Source: Croceibacterium_A sp044506565
GTDB taxonomy: Bacteria > Pseudomonadota > Alphaproteobacteria > Sphingomonadales > Sphingomonadaceae
Assembly (NCBI GenBank): GCA_044506565.1
Contig: JBIQKN010000001.1
Location: forward strand, 50,301-114,300
DNA length: 64,000 bases
Reading direction: 5' to 3'
The notes beneath the pieces were generated by a model. The model worked only from the letters and a program-made list of their open reading frames with translations. It was not told the DNA's origin and made no database searches. Positions 16,862 to 27,200 of this stretch are shown here, piece after piece. A program made the position numbers and the translations under genes. Position 1 is the first letter of the stretch. Each line of letters starts with the position of its first letter.

Positions 16862-18221
16862 ACAACCGCCTCCAGTATCAGGTCGCTGGCGCGCTCGCCG
16901 ATCATGATCGCAGTGGCGTTGGTGTTGCCCTGCGGGATGGTCGGCATGATCGAGGCGTCGGCCAGCCACAGACCGTCTATGCCGCGCACGCGGCAGTCCG
17001 GCCCAGCAACCGCCATCGGGTCGTCTGCCGCGCCGATCTTCGCCGTCCCCACCGGATGGAACATCGGGATCGTCGCCGCTCCGACGTAGCCGCGCAGCGC
17101 CTCGCGCGTGGCCGCATCGGGACCCGGACGGATTTCGGCTGTCACCTCGCCGGCTATCGCCGGCTGGGCCATGATCCGGCGGGCGATCTCGAGGCCCTCG
17201 ACGAGTTGCAGCGCGTCGTCCTCGTCGAGCAGGCGATGCTCGATCAGCGGCGGCGCGTCGGGGTCGGGCGAGCGCACCGCGATCCGGCCGCGCGACTTCG
17301 GGCGCATGACCGCGACGAACGTGCTCACCGCGCTTCCTTTCGCCAGAGCGAGGTTGCCCTTGGGCGTGATCTCGAACGCGAAGGCGCTGAAGGCGAGCTG
17401 GAGATTGGGCGCCGGCAGCCCCTCGCGGCTGCGCATGAAGGCCTGAGCATGCCCGATCCCGGTGGTCAGCGCCCCACTCCGCGCGAATGCCAGCGCAAGC
17501 AACTGGCGAAACCCGGCGAAGCCGCGCGCGTCGCCGTTGAGCGTGTGCGCCGAGACGGCGTTGACCAGGTGGCAGCCCGGGTGTTCCTGCAGGTTCGCCC
17601 CCACGCCGGGAAGATCGCTGACTACCGCGATTCCGTGCTGCCGAAGATGCTCCGCCGGGCCGATCCCCGAGAGCATCAGTAGCCGCGGGGTGTTGAGGGC
17701 GCCGGCGCTGAGCACCACGCCGGCCCNNNNNNNNNNNNNNNNNNNNNNNNNNNNNNNNNNNNNNNNNNNNNNNNNNNNNNNNNNNNNNNNNNNNNNNNNN
17801 NNNNNNNNNNNNNNNNNNNNNNNNNNCCGCGCTCGTTGTGCTCCATTCGGCGGAAGTACGGCAGCACGCTCGCGTAGTCCCACCCGGACGCGCCGAGTTC
17901 GGCCCAGTGGTCGTAGTCCCACTTGTGGCCGCGAATGAACATCATGCCGTTGATCGAGCTGCCGCCGCCGAGCCGCTTGCCCGCCGGCCAGACATCCGGC
18001 CGTCCGCCGACCGAAGGATCGGGCTCCGCGGTATAGCACCAGTCGAAATCGGGCTTCTGCACCAGCGCGCTCATCAGCGCGGGGACCGCCAGCCTCGGGT
18101 CGTGATGGTCCTTGCCGGCTTCGAGCAGCAGCACCCTCAGCCCGCCCTCCGCCAACCGCGCCGCGCAGGCGATACCGGCCGAGCCGCCGCCGACGACGAT
18201 CAGGTCGGGTTGTCCGGGCAT
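16858..18221 (-). CDS. GMC family oxidoreductase (choline dehydrogenase-like), interrupted by assembly gap
   Basis: Flavin-dependent alcohol or choline dehydrogenase-like enzyme. The N-terminal part (ATG 18221 to the gap) holds the FAD motif VVGGGSAG and the GMC signature AGKRLGGGSSINGMMFIRG. The C-terminal part holds VVLSAGALNTPRLLMLSGIGP (second GMC signature, split over the start of the known sequence) and the ending FHPVGTAKIG...DASIMPTIPQGNT, with the active-site histidine region. The two parts, 131 and 289 residues, are in different frames across a 100-N run. A full-length relative has about 530-560 residues, so roughly 110-140 codons are missing and the frame shift is an artefact of the placeholder gap. 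Substrate unknown. Confidence 0.85.
17727..17826. other. Assembly gap of 100 N
   Basis: Exactly 100 N, the usual placeholder for a gap of unknown length. It lies inside the GMC oxidoreductase gene; the family length suggests that 330-420 real bases are missing. Confidence 0.98.
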
Positions 18222-18323
18222 CTGCGATCCTCTCCCTGTCCAGCGCCGTGATGGGCGAGGCCGGCGAGGCGCGCAAGCGCCCGGTGTGATGACGGATGGA
18301 ACGGCGGGCGCTAATGCCGAGCT

Positions 18324-18803
18324 ATGGCCGATCCCGCCGATAGTCCCGACCGCCAGGCCATGCGCGAAAGCGCCGGCAAGCGACTCGCGCTGATCGCCGA
18401 AAGCTTCCAACGGCTGACCGGGCGGCAGCTGGTCGAAGCCGCACTGCCCCCCGAGCGGGCCCTGTGGGAAGCTCCCCAGGTGATCGTCGCGCATGGCACC
18501 GAAGCCCGGCCGCTGTTCTTCTACGGCAACCGCGCCGCGCTCGCGCTGTTCGAGATGCGCGCCACGGAGTTCATCGGGCTGCCCTCGGACCGCTCGGCGG
18601 AACCGGGCGCGCGTGAGGCGCGCGCGAAGATGCTCGCGGCGCTCGAGCGCGACCGGATCGTCGAGGGCTACGCGGGGGTACGCGTGGCGGCAAGCGGCCG
18701 GCGGTTCGAGATCCTCGGGGCGACGGTGTGGGACCTGCTCGACACCCAAGGCGAACGCCACGGGCAGGCCGCGACGTTCGCCGAGTGGCGCCGTCTCGAC
18801 TAG
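18324..18803 (+). CDS. MEKHLA domain-containing protein
   Basis: A 159-residue protein that is almost entirely a MEKHLA domain (PF08670): SFQRLTGRQLVEA, FFYGNRAALALFEM, SAEPGAREARAKML and the ending GQAATFAEWRRL. The domain is related to PAS folds and occurs at the C-terminus of plant HD-ZIP III regulators and as stand-alone bacterial proteins, where a ligand or redox-sensing role is suspected but unproven. No signal peptide or membrane segment is present. It is divergent from the GMC gene and convergent with the alpha/beta hydrolase gene, sharing a CTAG stop overlap with the latter. Confidence 0.85.
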   Translation: MADPADSPDRQAMRESAGKRLALIAESFQRLTGRQLVEAALPPERALWEAPQVIVAHGTEARPLFFYGNRAALALFEMRATEFIGLPSDRSAEPGAREARAKMLAALERDRIVEGYAGVRVAASGRRFEILGATVWDLLDTQGERHGQAATFAEWRRLD

Positions 18804-20554
18804 GGCGTCACAAACCGCTCGGCGATCCAGTCGCCGATCAGGTCGAGCGCCGCGGGTGCGAACGTCTCCTCGATCGTCGCGTATTCGCCGACCGAGCCGG
18901 TGGTCGCGGTCTGGAACAGGTGGTTGAGCCCCGGCAACTCGACGATCGTCGCGTCGGGGTTGCCGGCGGTCGCGGATCGGATCGCGGCGAGGTTGGCCTC
19001 GGCGGGTACCTGCAGGTCGAGGCTGCCGTTGAGCGCCAGCAGCGGCACGCGGATCGCCTGCCAGTTGGGGACCGGGTCGTACTTGAGGAAGTACTGGAAC
19101 CACGGCCCGGAGACCTGGCGCACGACGATCGCGCCATCCATCTCGGGGGTCATGCCGACCGCGACCTTGGCCTCGGGAGTCATCAGCGCCATCGCTGCCT
19201 CGTAGCCGGCATCGGGCGTCTCGGCAGCGGCCATGATCTCGAACAGCGAGCGCAGCACCGGTTCGGCGCGGTCGAGCTCCTGCGCGCTCAGTCCCATCTG
19301 CGCGCCGATCAGGCGGCGCTGCGACAGCATCAGGTGGACGAGGTCGGTGCCGGGGCCGGCGAGGCTGACGAAATAGGCCACCTTGTCGTTGGCGCGCATC
19401 GCGATCGGGCCGATCATGCCGCCTTCGGAATGGCCGATCATGCCGATGGCGTCGGACCGAATCTCGGGGCGGGTCAGCAGGTAGGCGAAAGCCGCGTTGG
19501 CGTCGGTCGCGAGATCGGCCGAGGTTGCCTCGGCGTAGTTGCCGGTCGACTGGCCGACGCCGCGGTCGTCGAAGCGCAGCACGGCGATGCCCTGCCGCGT
19601 GAGATGGTCAGCAATCACCGCGAACGGCTTGTGGCCCATCAGCGTCTCGTCGCGATCCTGCCCGCCCGAGCCGGTGATCATGATCGCCGCGGGGAACGGT
19701 CCCTCACCTTCGGGCAGGGTCAGCGTCCCGGCGAGGCGGACCTCGGGGAATGCCGGATTGTCGAACGCGACCTCTTCCGCACGGTAGGGAAACGGCTCCT
19801 TCGGCAGCTGCGGACGGGCGGGGTCGCGCCGCGCCGCGACTTCCTCGTCCGACGCGCGAGCGAAGGTCGAGACGAACGATTCGCCCGGTAGCGTGGGCGA
19901 AGTCCACACGCCGATGATCTGCGTGCCGTCTGCGGAGAGCTCGCCGGCGAATTTCGATATCCCGCGCGCGATCGAGAAGCGGACCGCGCGACCGTCGCGC
20001 ACGAGGTCCCCGACGGGGATGCCGTTGGCCATCTGGTCGGGCGAATCGTAGAGCACATTGGTCCCGCGCTCGCCGGTGGCGACGCGCAGCGACTGACGCA
20101 GCTTGACCCCATTGCGCTCCCAGGTCCCGGTCCAGACGCCGTCGAGGCCTTCGATGCGCGGCTTCGCGGCCGGTGCGCCGCGAGCGAGATTGAGCGCCTG
20201 CGGACCGCCCTGGTCGAGCGTGCCCCGCCACTGCCGGGCGGCCTCGTCCCATTCGGCGGAGTACGTCGCGTTGACGCGCGGAACCTTGAACGCGAACTGG
20301 CCGTCGGTGGCGGTGACGTCCGAGATCGGCGCGAGATTGCCCGGAGCCTGGTCGGCGTTCTCGATCGTTCCGCCGAGCGTACCGTCCGCATCGCGGGTGA
20401 TTTCGACCACCAGGGTAATGTCGCCCATCGGCGAGGCAATCGCACCGCTCCAGGTGCCGGCGATCTCGGATGCGTCCTGCGCGGTGGCCCGGCCGCCGGC
20501 GAACGCTGTAACCAGCACGGCCGTGACGAACATCAAGCGCTTGAATCCCGACAT
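18800..20554 (-). CDS. Secreted alpha/beta hydrolase (serine aminopeptidase/esterase-like)
   Basis: A 584-residue protein with a signal peptide (residues 1-26, ending GGRATAQ). The N-terminal half (about 30-235) is a repeated beta-rich region (GTWSGAI and GVWTGTWERNGV copies) seen in periplasmic esterases. The C-terminal alpha/beta-hydrolase domain has TGSGGQDRDE, RFDDRGVGQS and the nucleophile motif GHSEGG (S376), with a histidine in LPGLNHLF at the end. Its substrate is unknown; an acyl ester or small peptide is likely. The stop overlaps that of the MEKHLA gene (CTAG). Upstream on the same strand is a short 30-codon open frame (20579-20671). Confidence 0.85.
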   Translation of the reverse strand: MSGFKRLMFVTAVLVTAFAGGRATAQDASEIAGTWSGAIASPMGDITLVVEITRDADGTLGGTIENADQAPGNLAPISDVTATDGQFAFKVPRVNATYSAEWDEAARQWRGTLDQGGPQALNLARGAPAAKPRIEGLDGVWTGTWERNGVKLRQSLRVATGERGTNVLYDSPDQMANGIPVGDLVRDGRAVRFSIARGISKFAGELSADGTQIIGVWTSPTLPGESFVSTFARASDEEVAARRDPARPQLPKEPFPYRAEEVAFDNPAFPEVRLAGTLTLPEGEGPFPAAIMITGSGGQDRDETLMGHKPFAVIADHLTRQGIAVLRFDDRGVGQSTGNYAEATSADLATDANAAFAYLLTRPEIRSDAIGMIGHSEGGMIGPIAMRANDKVAYFVSLAGPGTDLVHLMLSQRRLIGAQMGLSAQELDRAEPVLRSLFEIMAAAETPDAGYEAAMALMTPEAKVAVGMTPEMDGAIVVRQVSGPWFQYFLKYDPVPNWQAIRVPLLALNGSLDLQVPAEANLAAIRSATAGNPDATIVELPGLNHLFQTATTGSVGEYATIEETFAPAALDLIGDWIAERFVTP

Positions 20555-20685
20555 GGTCCTTCCTCCATCGCTTCACGGTTAGTCGGCGGACCGGGGCCAT
20601 TCTTGCAGTGGAACTCGAAAAGCCTGCCAAGGGTCAAGCGACCTTCCCATATTGTCAAGGTAGCTAGACATAGATTGGCGCTTTG

Positions 20686-21672
20686 TCAAGGAACCCTTAC
20701 ACGCTCCATCGCGCCCTTGCCTTGAAGGTGCCCACGCCCGTGCGGCGTGGCCAGATCGATATCGGGCCCTGTGGCGACGACCTTGTGGCGGTCGACCAGG
20801 AACCAGTAGCCGTACTTTATCAGCTCGAGGTCGACGGTGCCGGCGATGCCGGGCCACTGGTAGAGTTCGCGCAGGTATCCGGCGAGCGCCGGGTAGTCGT
20901 CGATCTTCCTGAGGTTGCACTTGAATGCGTAATGGTAGCCGACGTCGAACCGCACGAGCGTGGTGAACGCGCGCCAGTCAGCTTCGGTCAGCCACTCGCC
21001 GCAAAGGTATCGATGGGTCGAGAGGTGCGCCTCCATCACGTCGAGCGTGGCGAAAACCTCGCGCACGGCTTCTTCGTAGGCGGACTGGGTCGAGGCGAAC
21101 CCGGCGCGGTAAACGCCGTTGTTGAGCGTCGGATAGATCAGCGCGTTCCAGCGGTCGATCTCGGAGCGCAGGGCCTCCGGGTAGAAGTCGAGCCGGTTAC
21201 CGGTCAGGCCGTCGAACACCGAGTTGAACATGCGGATGATCTCGCTGCTCTCGTTGTTGACGATCCGCCGGGTCTTCCTGTCCCACAGCGTCGGCACGGT
21301 GACCTTGCCGGTGAACCTCGGGTCGTGCTCGACGTAGAGCTGCCACAGCGGATAGCCGGCTTCCGGGCGCTCGCCGTCGGGGCCCTCGTCGAACACCCAA
21401 CCCTGCTTCGGCAGCCCGGGCCGGGCCCACGAGATCGAGACCAGGTCTTCGAGCCCCTTCAGCACACGGAAAGCGGTGGTCCGCGCGGCCCACGGGCAGA
21501 CCGCGGCGACCCACAGGTGGTAACGCCCCGCCTCGGCGGGAAATTCCGCGGCGGGATCGGGAGAGATCCATTCGCGAAGCGGGCTGTCGATGCGGCGGAA
21601 GCGGCCGTCCTCGCCGATCTCCTCGGCGGCGGGCGCGGTGTCGAGCCAACGGCCGTTGTAGAGCTGTGCCAT
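20686..21672 (-). CDS. Glutathionyl-hydroquinone reductase (Xi-class glutathione transferase)
   Basis: A 328-residue cytosolic enzyme of the Xi-class (YqjG/ECM4) type. The catalytic cysteine is C59 in the motif AAVCPWAART. NNESSEIIRMFNS binds glutathione, and the C-terminal helical domain has VGYHYAFKCNLRKI and a YWF segment typical of the class. The enzyme reduces glutathionyl-hydroquinones with glutathione, a salvage step for quinones. The length matches the family (about 320-330). The gene is monocistronic, and the upstream hydrolase gene is unrelated. Confidence 0.9.
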   Translation of the reverse strand: MAQLYNGRWLDTAPAAEEIGEDGRFRRIDSPLREWISPDPAAEFPAEAGRYHLWVAAVCPWAARTTAFRVLKGLEDLVSISWARPGLPKQGWVFDEGPDGERPEAGYPLWQLYVEHDPRFTGKVTVPTLWDRKTRRIVNNESSEIIRMFNSVFDGLTGNRLDFYPEALRSEIDRWNALIYPTLNNGVYRAGFASTQSAYEEAVREVFATLDVMEAHLSTHRYLCGEWLTEADWRAFTTLVRFDVGYHYAFKCNLRKIDDYPALAGYLRELYQWPGIAGTVDLELIKYGYWFLVDRHKVVATGPDIDLATPHGRGHLQGKGAMERVRVP

Positions 21673-21808
21673 GGCGCCGGCCTAACCCGGGGCCATGCGG
21701 TTGTCAGCCTTCGCGGGTCACCCCCATGGGTGACTGGGCGGTTTCCGCTTGCAAGGCGGGTCGCTCCGGATAGCGTCGGGCGCGATCGCAACAGGGGGAG
21801 GACGATCG

Positions 21809-22252
21809 ATGACCGATATCGCGAGCGCGTCGCCGGTGGCGGCGAAGACGCCGTGGCACCTGTGGGTGGTGGGCGTGCTGTCGCTGCTGTGGAATGCCTC
21901 TGGCGCGTGGGTGCTCGTCCAGGCGCAAACTGGCGCCAAGATGGACATGGATGCGGCCGAGATCGCCTACTACGCCGAGCAGCCCCTCTGGATGGTGGCC
22001 CTGACCGATCTCGCGCTCGCCACGGCCATACTGGGCGCGCTCGCGCTTCTCTTGCGCAGCCGCTGGGCACCCCCGCTCTACCTGCTGTCGATCGCTGCGA
22101 CTCTCGCCAGCGCCGTGGGCGATATCGCGCGGAGCACCGCGCTGCTGCTTCAACAACGGGACTGGCTGGCCCTGGCCTGCGTGACCATCGGCCTCGCCTT
22201 TGCGCAGTGGGCCTACGCTGAGTGGTCCCGCCGGCGCGGCGTGCTCAGCTAG
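21809..22252 (+). CDS. Conserved hypothetical small membrane protein
   Basis: A 147-residue protein with four predicted membrane helices, beginning with PWHLWVVGVLSLLWNASGAW. The second region starts near LWMVALTDLALATAIL and the last near WLALACVTIGLAFAQW. Proteins with the PWHLWVVG...LWN start are widespread in Sphingomonadales and have no known role. ATG 21809 has GGGGGAGGA at 21794-21802, a strong ribosome site. It is convergent with the topoisomerase gene and shares a CTAG stop overlap with it. Confidence 0.82.
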   Translation: MTDIASASPVAAKTPWHLWVVGVLSLLWNASGAWVLVQAQTGAKMDMDAAEIAYYAEQPLWMVALTDLALATAILGALALLLRSRWAPPLYLLSIAATLASAVGDIARSTALLLQQRDWLALACVTIGLAFAQWAYAEWSRRRGVLS

Positions 22253-23256
22253 CCAGCGAGCAAGGTCTTGGCCTTGGGCCCCTTTTCGAGCAGCCTGATC
22301 AGCGCCTTCTCGTAGCGGTCGAGCCACTTGCCGTCCCGCGGCACCTTCAGCCTCGCGCGCCATTTCTGCTGGCGCTCGACCAGCGCGATGACCGCCGGGT
22401 GGATGTAGCTCTTGCGCGCCATCGCCGGGGTGTTGCCGAGGTGGGCGCCGACTTCGGTTGTCAGCTCCTTGAGCGTCAGCGGGCGCTCGGCCTCGGCGAG
22501 CAGCCGAAGCGCAAGCACGCTCGCATGCCAGGTGCGAAAGTTCTTGGCGGTGAAGGGCTCGCCCATCGCCTCGGCGAGGTAGTCGTTGACCTCGGACGAG
22601 CCGACGGGATGCGCGTTGCCGTCACCGTTGATGTATTGGAACAGGTGCTGCCCCGGCAGGTCCTGCATCTTGCGCACCAGCCCAGCGAGCCGGGTGTCGC
22701 TGATCGTGGCCTCGCGCAGCTGCCCGCTCTTGGCCTTGAAGCGCAGCTTGACCTTGCCGCCGGTGACCGTGGCGTGGCGCCGGCGCAGCGTGGTCGCGCC
22801 GAAGCTCTTGTTCGACTTCGCGTAACTCTCGTTTCCGACCCGGATCGCGCCGAGATCGAGTAGCCGCACGACGCTGGCGACGACCTGCTCGCGGCACAGC
22901 CGCCTTCGCCTGAGGTCCTTTGCCACCCGCTTGCGCACCTTGGGCAGCAGTCGGCCGAACTCCGCGCAACCGTCGAACTTCTCGGCCTCCTGCCGCATAC
23001 GAAACTCGGGGTTGTAGCGATACTGCTTGCGCCCGCGGGCATCGATCCCGGTGGCAAGCAGGTGGCCGCAGTCGCTCGGGCAGAACCAGGCGTCGGCGTA
23101 GGCCGGCGGTAGCGCGATCCGGTTCAGCCGGTCGATCTCGTCCCGGTCGGTGATGCGCTTGCCGTCGGGGTCGAAATAGGCCCACCCGCGGCCAGCCTTC
23201 TTGCGGGTGATCCCGGGGCCCTGGTCGTCGACGTATTCGAAGGATTTCGAGGCCAT
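22249..23256 (-). CDS. DNA topoisomerase IB
   Basis: A 335-residue bacterial type IB topoisomerase of the poxvirus-like group. It relaxes supercoils through a 3'-phosphotyrosine intermediate. The catalytic tyrosine is Y284 in ARKSYIHP. Other active-site residues are in RVGNESYAK with a following lysine, KNFRTWHA (R241, H244) and a lysine in the KVKLRFKAKSG strand. The N-terminal domain contains GWAYFDPDGKRI and ALPPAYADAW. ATG 23256 is preferred to TTG 23268. Length is normal for the family. The gene overlaps its convergent neighbour only by the shared CTAG. Confidence 0.92.
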   Translation of the reverse strand: MASKSFEYVDDQGPGITRKKAGRGWAYFDPDGKRITDRDEIDRLNRIALPPAYADAWFCPSDCGHLLATGIDARGRKQYRYNPEFRMRQEAEKFDGCAEFGRLLPKVRKRVAKDLRRRRLCREQVVASVVRLLDLGAIRVGNESYAKSNKSFGATTLRRRHATVTGGKVKLRFKAKSGQLREATISDTRLAGLVRKMQDLPGQHLFQYINGDGNAHPVGSSEVNDYLAEAMGEPFTAKNFRTWHASVLALRLLAEAERPLTLKELTTEVGAHLGNTPAMARKSYIHPAVIALVERQQKWRARLKVPRDGKWLDRYEKALIRLLEKGPKAKTLLAG

Positions 23257-23345
23257 CGCGGCGCGCAACGGCCCGCGGGCGCTTGCGGTTCCGCGAAGCA
23301 GGCTCCATCTCCGCCCGACCCCTTACGCAGCAGGAGCACCGGCCG

Positions 23346-24215
23346 ATGTCCGACGTCTACACCCCGCCTGAAGTCTGGACCTACGATCCGGAGAACGGCG
23401 GACAATTCGCCGGCATCAACCGGCCGACCGCGGGCGGGCGCGAGGAGCGCGAGCTGCCGGTCGGCGAGCATCCGTTCCAGCTCTACTCGCTCGGCACGCC
23501 CAACGGGGTGAAGGCGACGATCATGTTCGAGGAACTCCTCGAGGCGGGATTCTCCGAGGCAGAGTACGACGCCTGGATCATCAAGATCTTCGAGGGCGCG
23601 CAGTTCTGGTCGGGGTTCGTCGAGGTCAACCCGAACTCGAAGATCCCGGCGCTGGTCGACCGCTCGGGCCCGGAGCCGTTCCGGGTATTCGAAAGCGGCG
23701 CGATCCTCGTGCACCTGGCCGAGAAGTTCGACTACCTGCTGCCGAAGACCAACCCGGCCCGGGCCGAGACATTCTCCTGGCTGATGTGGCAGATGGGCAG
23801 CGCGCCGTTCATCGGCGGCGGCTTCGGGCATTTTTACGTCTACGCGCCCGAACGCTACAAGTACCCGATTGACCGCTACGCGATGGAGACCAAGCGACTG
23901 TTCTCGGTCGCCGACATGCAGCTCAGCAAGACCGAGTATCTCGCCGGCGCCGACTACACGATCGCCGACATCGCGGCCTACACCTGGCTCGGCAATCTCT
24001 ATCACGGGGCCTACGGCGGGGCGGACAAGTTCCTCTCGCTCCACGAGTACGAGAACGTCGGTCGCTGGGTGAAGGCGATCGACGCCCGGCCGGGCGCGAT
24101 CCGCGGACGGCTGGTCAACACCCAGGCGATGGCCGAACGGCACTCCGCGGCCGACTTCGACGCCGTCGAGGACCGCAGCTTGTTCGAGCCGGTGAGAAAG
24201 CGCGCCGACGTGTGA
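23346..24215 (+). CDS. yghU: YghU-type glutathione S-transferase
   Basis: A 289-residue Nu-class glutathione transferase like E. coli YghU, which binds two glutathione molecules and has disulfide-bond reductase activity. Visible features are LYSLGTPNGVKATIMFEELL (thioredoxin fold with the conserved T-P-N instead of a catalytic cysteine), VNPNSKIPALVDRSG and FESGAILVHLAEKF for glutathione binding, then an all-helical domain with YTIADIAAYTWLG. AGGAG lies nine bases before ATG 23346. It is convergent with the RTX protease; a GC-rich stem separates them. Confidence 0.9.
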   Translation: MSDVYTPPEVWTYDPENGGQFAGINRPTAGGREERELPVGEHPFQLYSLGTPNGVKATIMFEELLEAGFSEAEYDAWIIKIFEGAQFWSGFVEVNPNSKIPALVDRSGPEPFRVFESGAILVHLAEKFDYLLPKTNPARAETFSWLMWQMGSAPFIGGGFGHFYVYAPERYKYPIDRYAMETKRLFSVADMQLSKTEYLAGADYTIADIAAYTWLGNLYHGAYGGADKFLSLHEYENVGRWVKAIDARPGAIRGRLVNTQAMAERHSAADFDAVEDRSLFEPVRKRADV

Positions 24216-24216
24216 C

Positions 24217-24238
24217 GCCGGCGGCCGCCCCCGCCGGC
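24217..24238. terminator. GC-rich stem between convergent YghU and RTX protease genes
   Basis: GCCGGCGG and CCGCCGGC form an 8-bp stem around a 6-base loop, two bases after the YghU stop and five bases before the protease stop. There is no T run on either strand, so termination efficiency is uncertain. Confidence 0.4.
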
Positions 24239-24242
24239 CTGC

Positions 24243-27200
24243 TCAGAGCACGAAGTCGTTGACGGTCAGGTCGAATGTGCCGATCAGGCGGATTGCCAGG
24301 TCGACCGCGCCATCGCCATCCATGTCGCCTTCGACGAAGGTTCTGCTTACGACCTGCACGTAGCGAAGCTCGCCGGCGGCGCCGCTGAAGGAGGCATCGC
24401 CGATAAAGGCGAACGCCTGGTTGCCCCCGGTCCCGGTGTCGGCATCCACGCGGGAAAGATCTATGCGATCGCCGGACGCAGCGTCGAAATCGTAGATGAT
24501 GTCGGCCAGCGAACGAGACGCGGCAGTGTCGCCGTTGCGAAACTCGAAAAGATCGGCGCCTTCGCCGCCGGTCAGCTGATCCCTGCCGCCGCCGCCATAC
24601 AGCCGATCGACGTGCTCGCCGCCGTCGAGCCGGTCGTCGCCGGCGCCGCCGGTCAGGCGATCTCGGTCGGCGCCGCCCAGCAACGTATCCGCGCCCCCCG
24701 CACCGTTGAGCTTGTCGTTGCCGCCCTGGCCGTCGATCAGGTTGGCACCCGAGTTACCGTCGATCGTATTCGCCAGGAAATGGCCGGTGGCGGTGAGATC
24801 GTCCGACCCGGTCAACACCAGCGTTTCGATGGCATTCGGATTGAGCTCGCCGGGCCCGAGGACTACCAGGACGAAGCTCACCGAGCTGTAGACTATGTCA
24901 TTGCCGCCATTGAGAATGCCCACGTCGTAGACGAAATCGCCGGCGTCATCGACGTAGTAGATGTCATTCCCGGTTCCGCCGAACATCTCGTCGGCGCCCG
25001 TGCCGCCATCGAGCACGTCGTTGCCCATCCCGCCGTTGAGTCCATCATTGCCCGCGCCGCCCGAGAGCACGTTGTCGGCTCCGCTCCCGCCCAGCACGTT
25101 GTCGCCCGCATTACCGGTCAGGTTGCCAACCGTGTATTCGACGAGCGAAGCGTTCTCGATGACGTCCGGCAACACGTAGGAAAACGGGACGTAGACCGTG
25201 TCGATACCGCCGCCGGCGCGCTCGACGATCTGGTCCTGACCGCTCACCCAGTAGTGGTCATTGCCCGCCCCTCCGATAAGGGTGTTGGTTCCCGGGCGGC
25301 CCATCAGGGTATCGTCGCCATCGCCGCCGAGAAGCGTGTCGTTGCCGAGTCCGCCGTCGAGCCAGTCGGCTCCGAGGCCACCGACGAGCCTGTCGTTGCC
25401 TTCACCCCCGCTCAACCCATCGTCCCCGGAGTTACCTTTGAGCACGTCGTCGTGAAGGTCACCAAGAAGGTCGTCGTTGCCGCCGCCGCCAATCAAGCTG
25501 TCTTTGCCGCCCCCGCCCTGCAGGAAGTCATCGCCACCGCCGCCGGAAAGCGTGTCGCTGCCGTTCTCGCCGTAGAGCGTGTCGCCGCCGGCGTCGCCGT
25601 CGAGGGCGTCGTTACCCTTTCCGCCCAGCATCCAATCGCCCCCTTGGCCGCCGATCAGCGCGTCGTGACCATCCCAGCCATAGAGTCGGTCGTTGCCGGC
25701 GCCGCCGCGCAGCAGGTTGGCGAGCGCGTTGCCGATGATCTCGTCGCCACCCGCCCCGCCGATTGCGTTCTCGATCGATACGCCCGCGGCAATGGTCAGT
25801 CCGCCAAAAATGCCGGCGGCATAGGACAGCCTGCCACCCCCGCCCGGCGAATAATCGAGCGTGGACGCCCGAAGATCGATGATCGCATCGCTCGCGCCGT
25901 CGTAGCGGATCGTGTCGATGCCGCCGGTATCCCAGATGCTCGCGTAAAAGGCGCCGGCTTCGTTGGCCCCGGGCAGATTGTAGACGGTGTCACCGCCGTT
26001 GCGGGTACGCGCGCCGTACTTTTCCTGGATCACGGCGATGTCGAACGCCATCGGCGTGCCGGCATATCCGTAATCCTCGGGTTCACCCGGCGGCCATCCG
26101 TTCACGGCACCGGGGTGAAGCGACCAGCCCTCGTTGTACGACATGACGGTGTAGATCGCCTGATTAAGATCATACAGGCCGTAACTTTCGAACTCCGAGG
26201 TCACGCCGAGCATTATCCCGGAGTCGCCGCCGTCGTCGTGCGGATGCGCGAGCCCCAGCGCGTGGCCGAATTCGTGGACCATGGTCGAGAAGCCGTAGCC
26301 GCCCTGCTCGAGCCCGCCGGTGCTTCCGTCGCGGTCCCAGCCAAAGGCCGTGATCGAGAATTGCCCGATCCCGGCATTTTCGGTGCCGGGCGGGTTGAAC
26401 ACGCCGAGGAACTCGTCTGACTCGACAGTCACGAGCGTGAAGGTCGCGAGTGACTGGTCGTTGGTTCTCGCAAACCTGATGTCGGCGAACTGGCTGAAGG
26501 TGTTCAGCGCGGCCATCGCCTGCTGGCGTTCGTAAGCCGTCCAGCCGAGCGAGGACGCTCCATCGAAGACTTCGCCTTTGCCGGCGAAGTAGACGTAGAA
26601 GACCCCGTCCGCGAGCGGCCCCTCTTCGGCCACCGTTCCCGAGCCGCCCCAGTCGATCGTTTCGAGCGGGCTCGATTGCGCAAGGTCGGCGGATTCGATG
26701 CTGAGCTCGTAGCCCGCGCCGCCCCCTTCTTCGGATCGAACGTAGACAAAGTAGTCGCCGCTCGACTGGGCGAGGTAACCCCCGGCCGAGCCCAGTTCGC
26801 CCGACCCCAGATCGTTGTTCCAAAAGACTTGCTGCCCGTTCGCATCGCCCACCGCGAGCAGCGTGTCGATCTCTCCCTGTGGGAGCGGGTACCCGGTGCT
26901 GTAGTCGGTTCCGGCGGCGAGCTCGAAGCTATAGTAGACACCGGCCTCTAGCGTGACACGATAGACGTCGACGTCGTTCTCGGTTTCGAGGAAGCCGAAA
27001 GTGGGCGCGTCGATGTTCGCTTCCACGCCCGAGGGACGGAGGTTCGGCACGCTGTCGACACCCATCTGCTCGAGGTGGACGGTGTATCCGCCGGTCAGCC
27101 CGCTGTCCGGGTAGGCGCCGACATCGAAAGCGTAGACGCCCGCCTCCGTCACGGTGAAGGTGAGCAGGGAATTGATTCCGGTCCCCCCGTCGTCGTCATC

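Noticed and set aside
24490..25760. Repeated GC-rich units resembling a tandem DNA repeat or CRISPR-like array
   Set aside because: The periodicity of 27 bases is the coding form of RTX nonapeptides. There are no identical repeats with unique spacers; no CRISPR array or cas gene is in the window.
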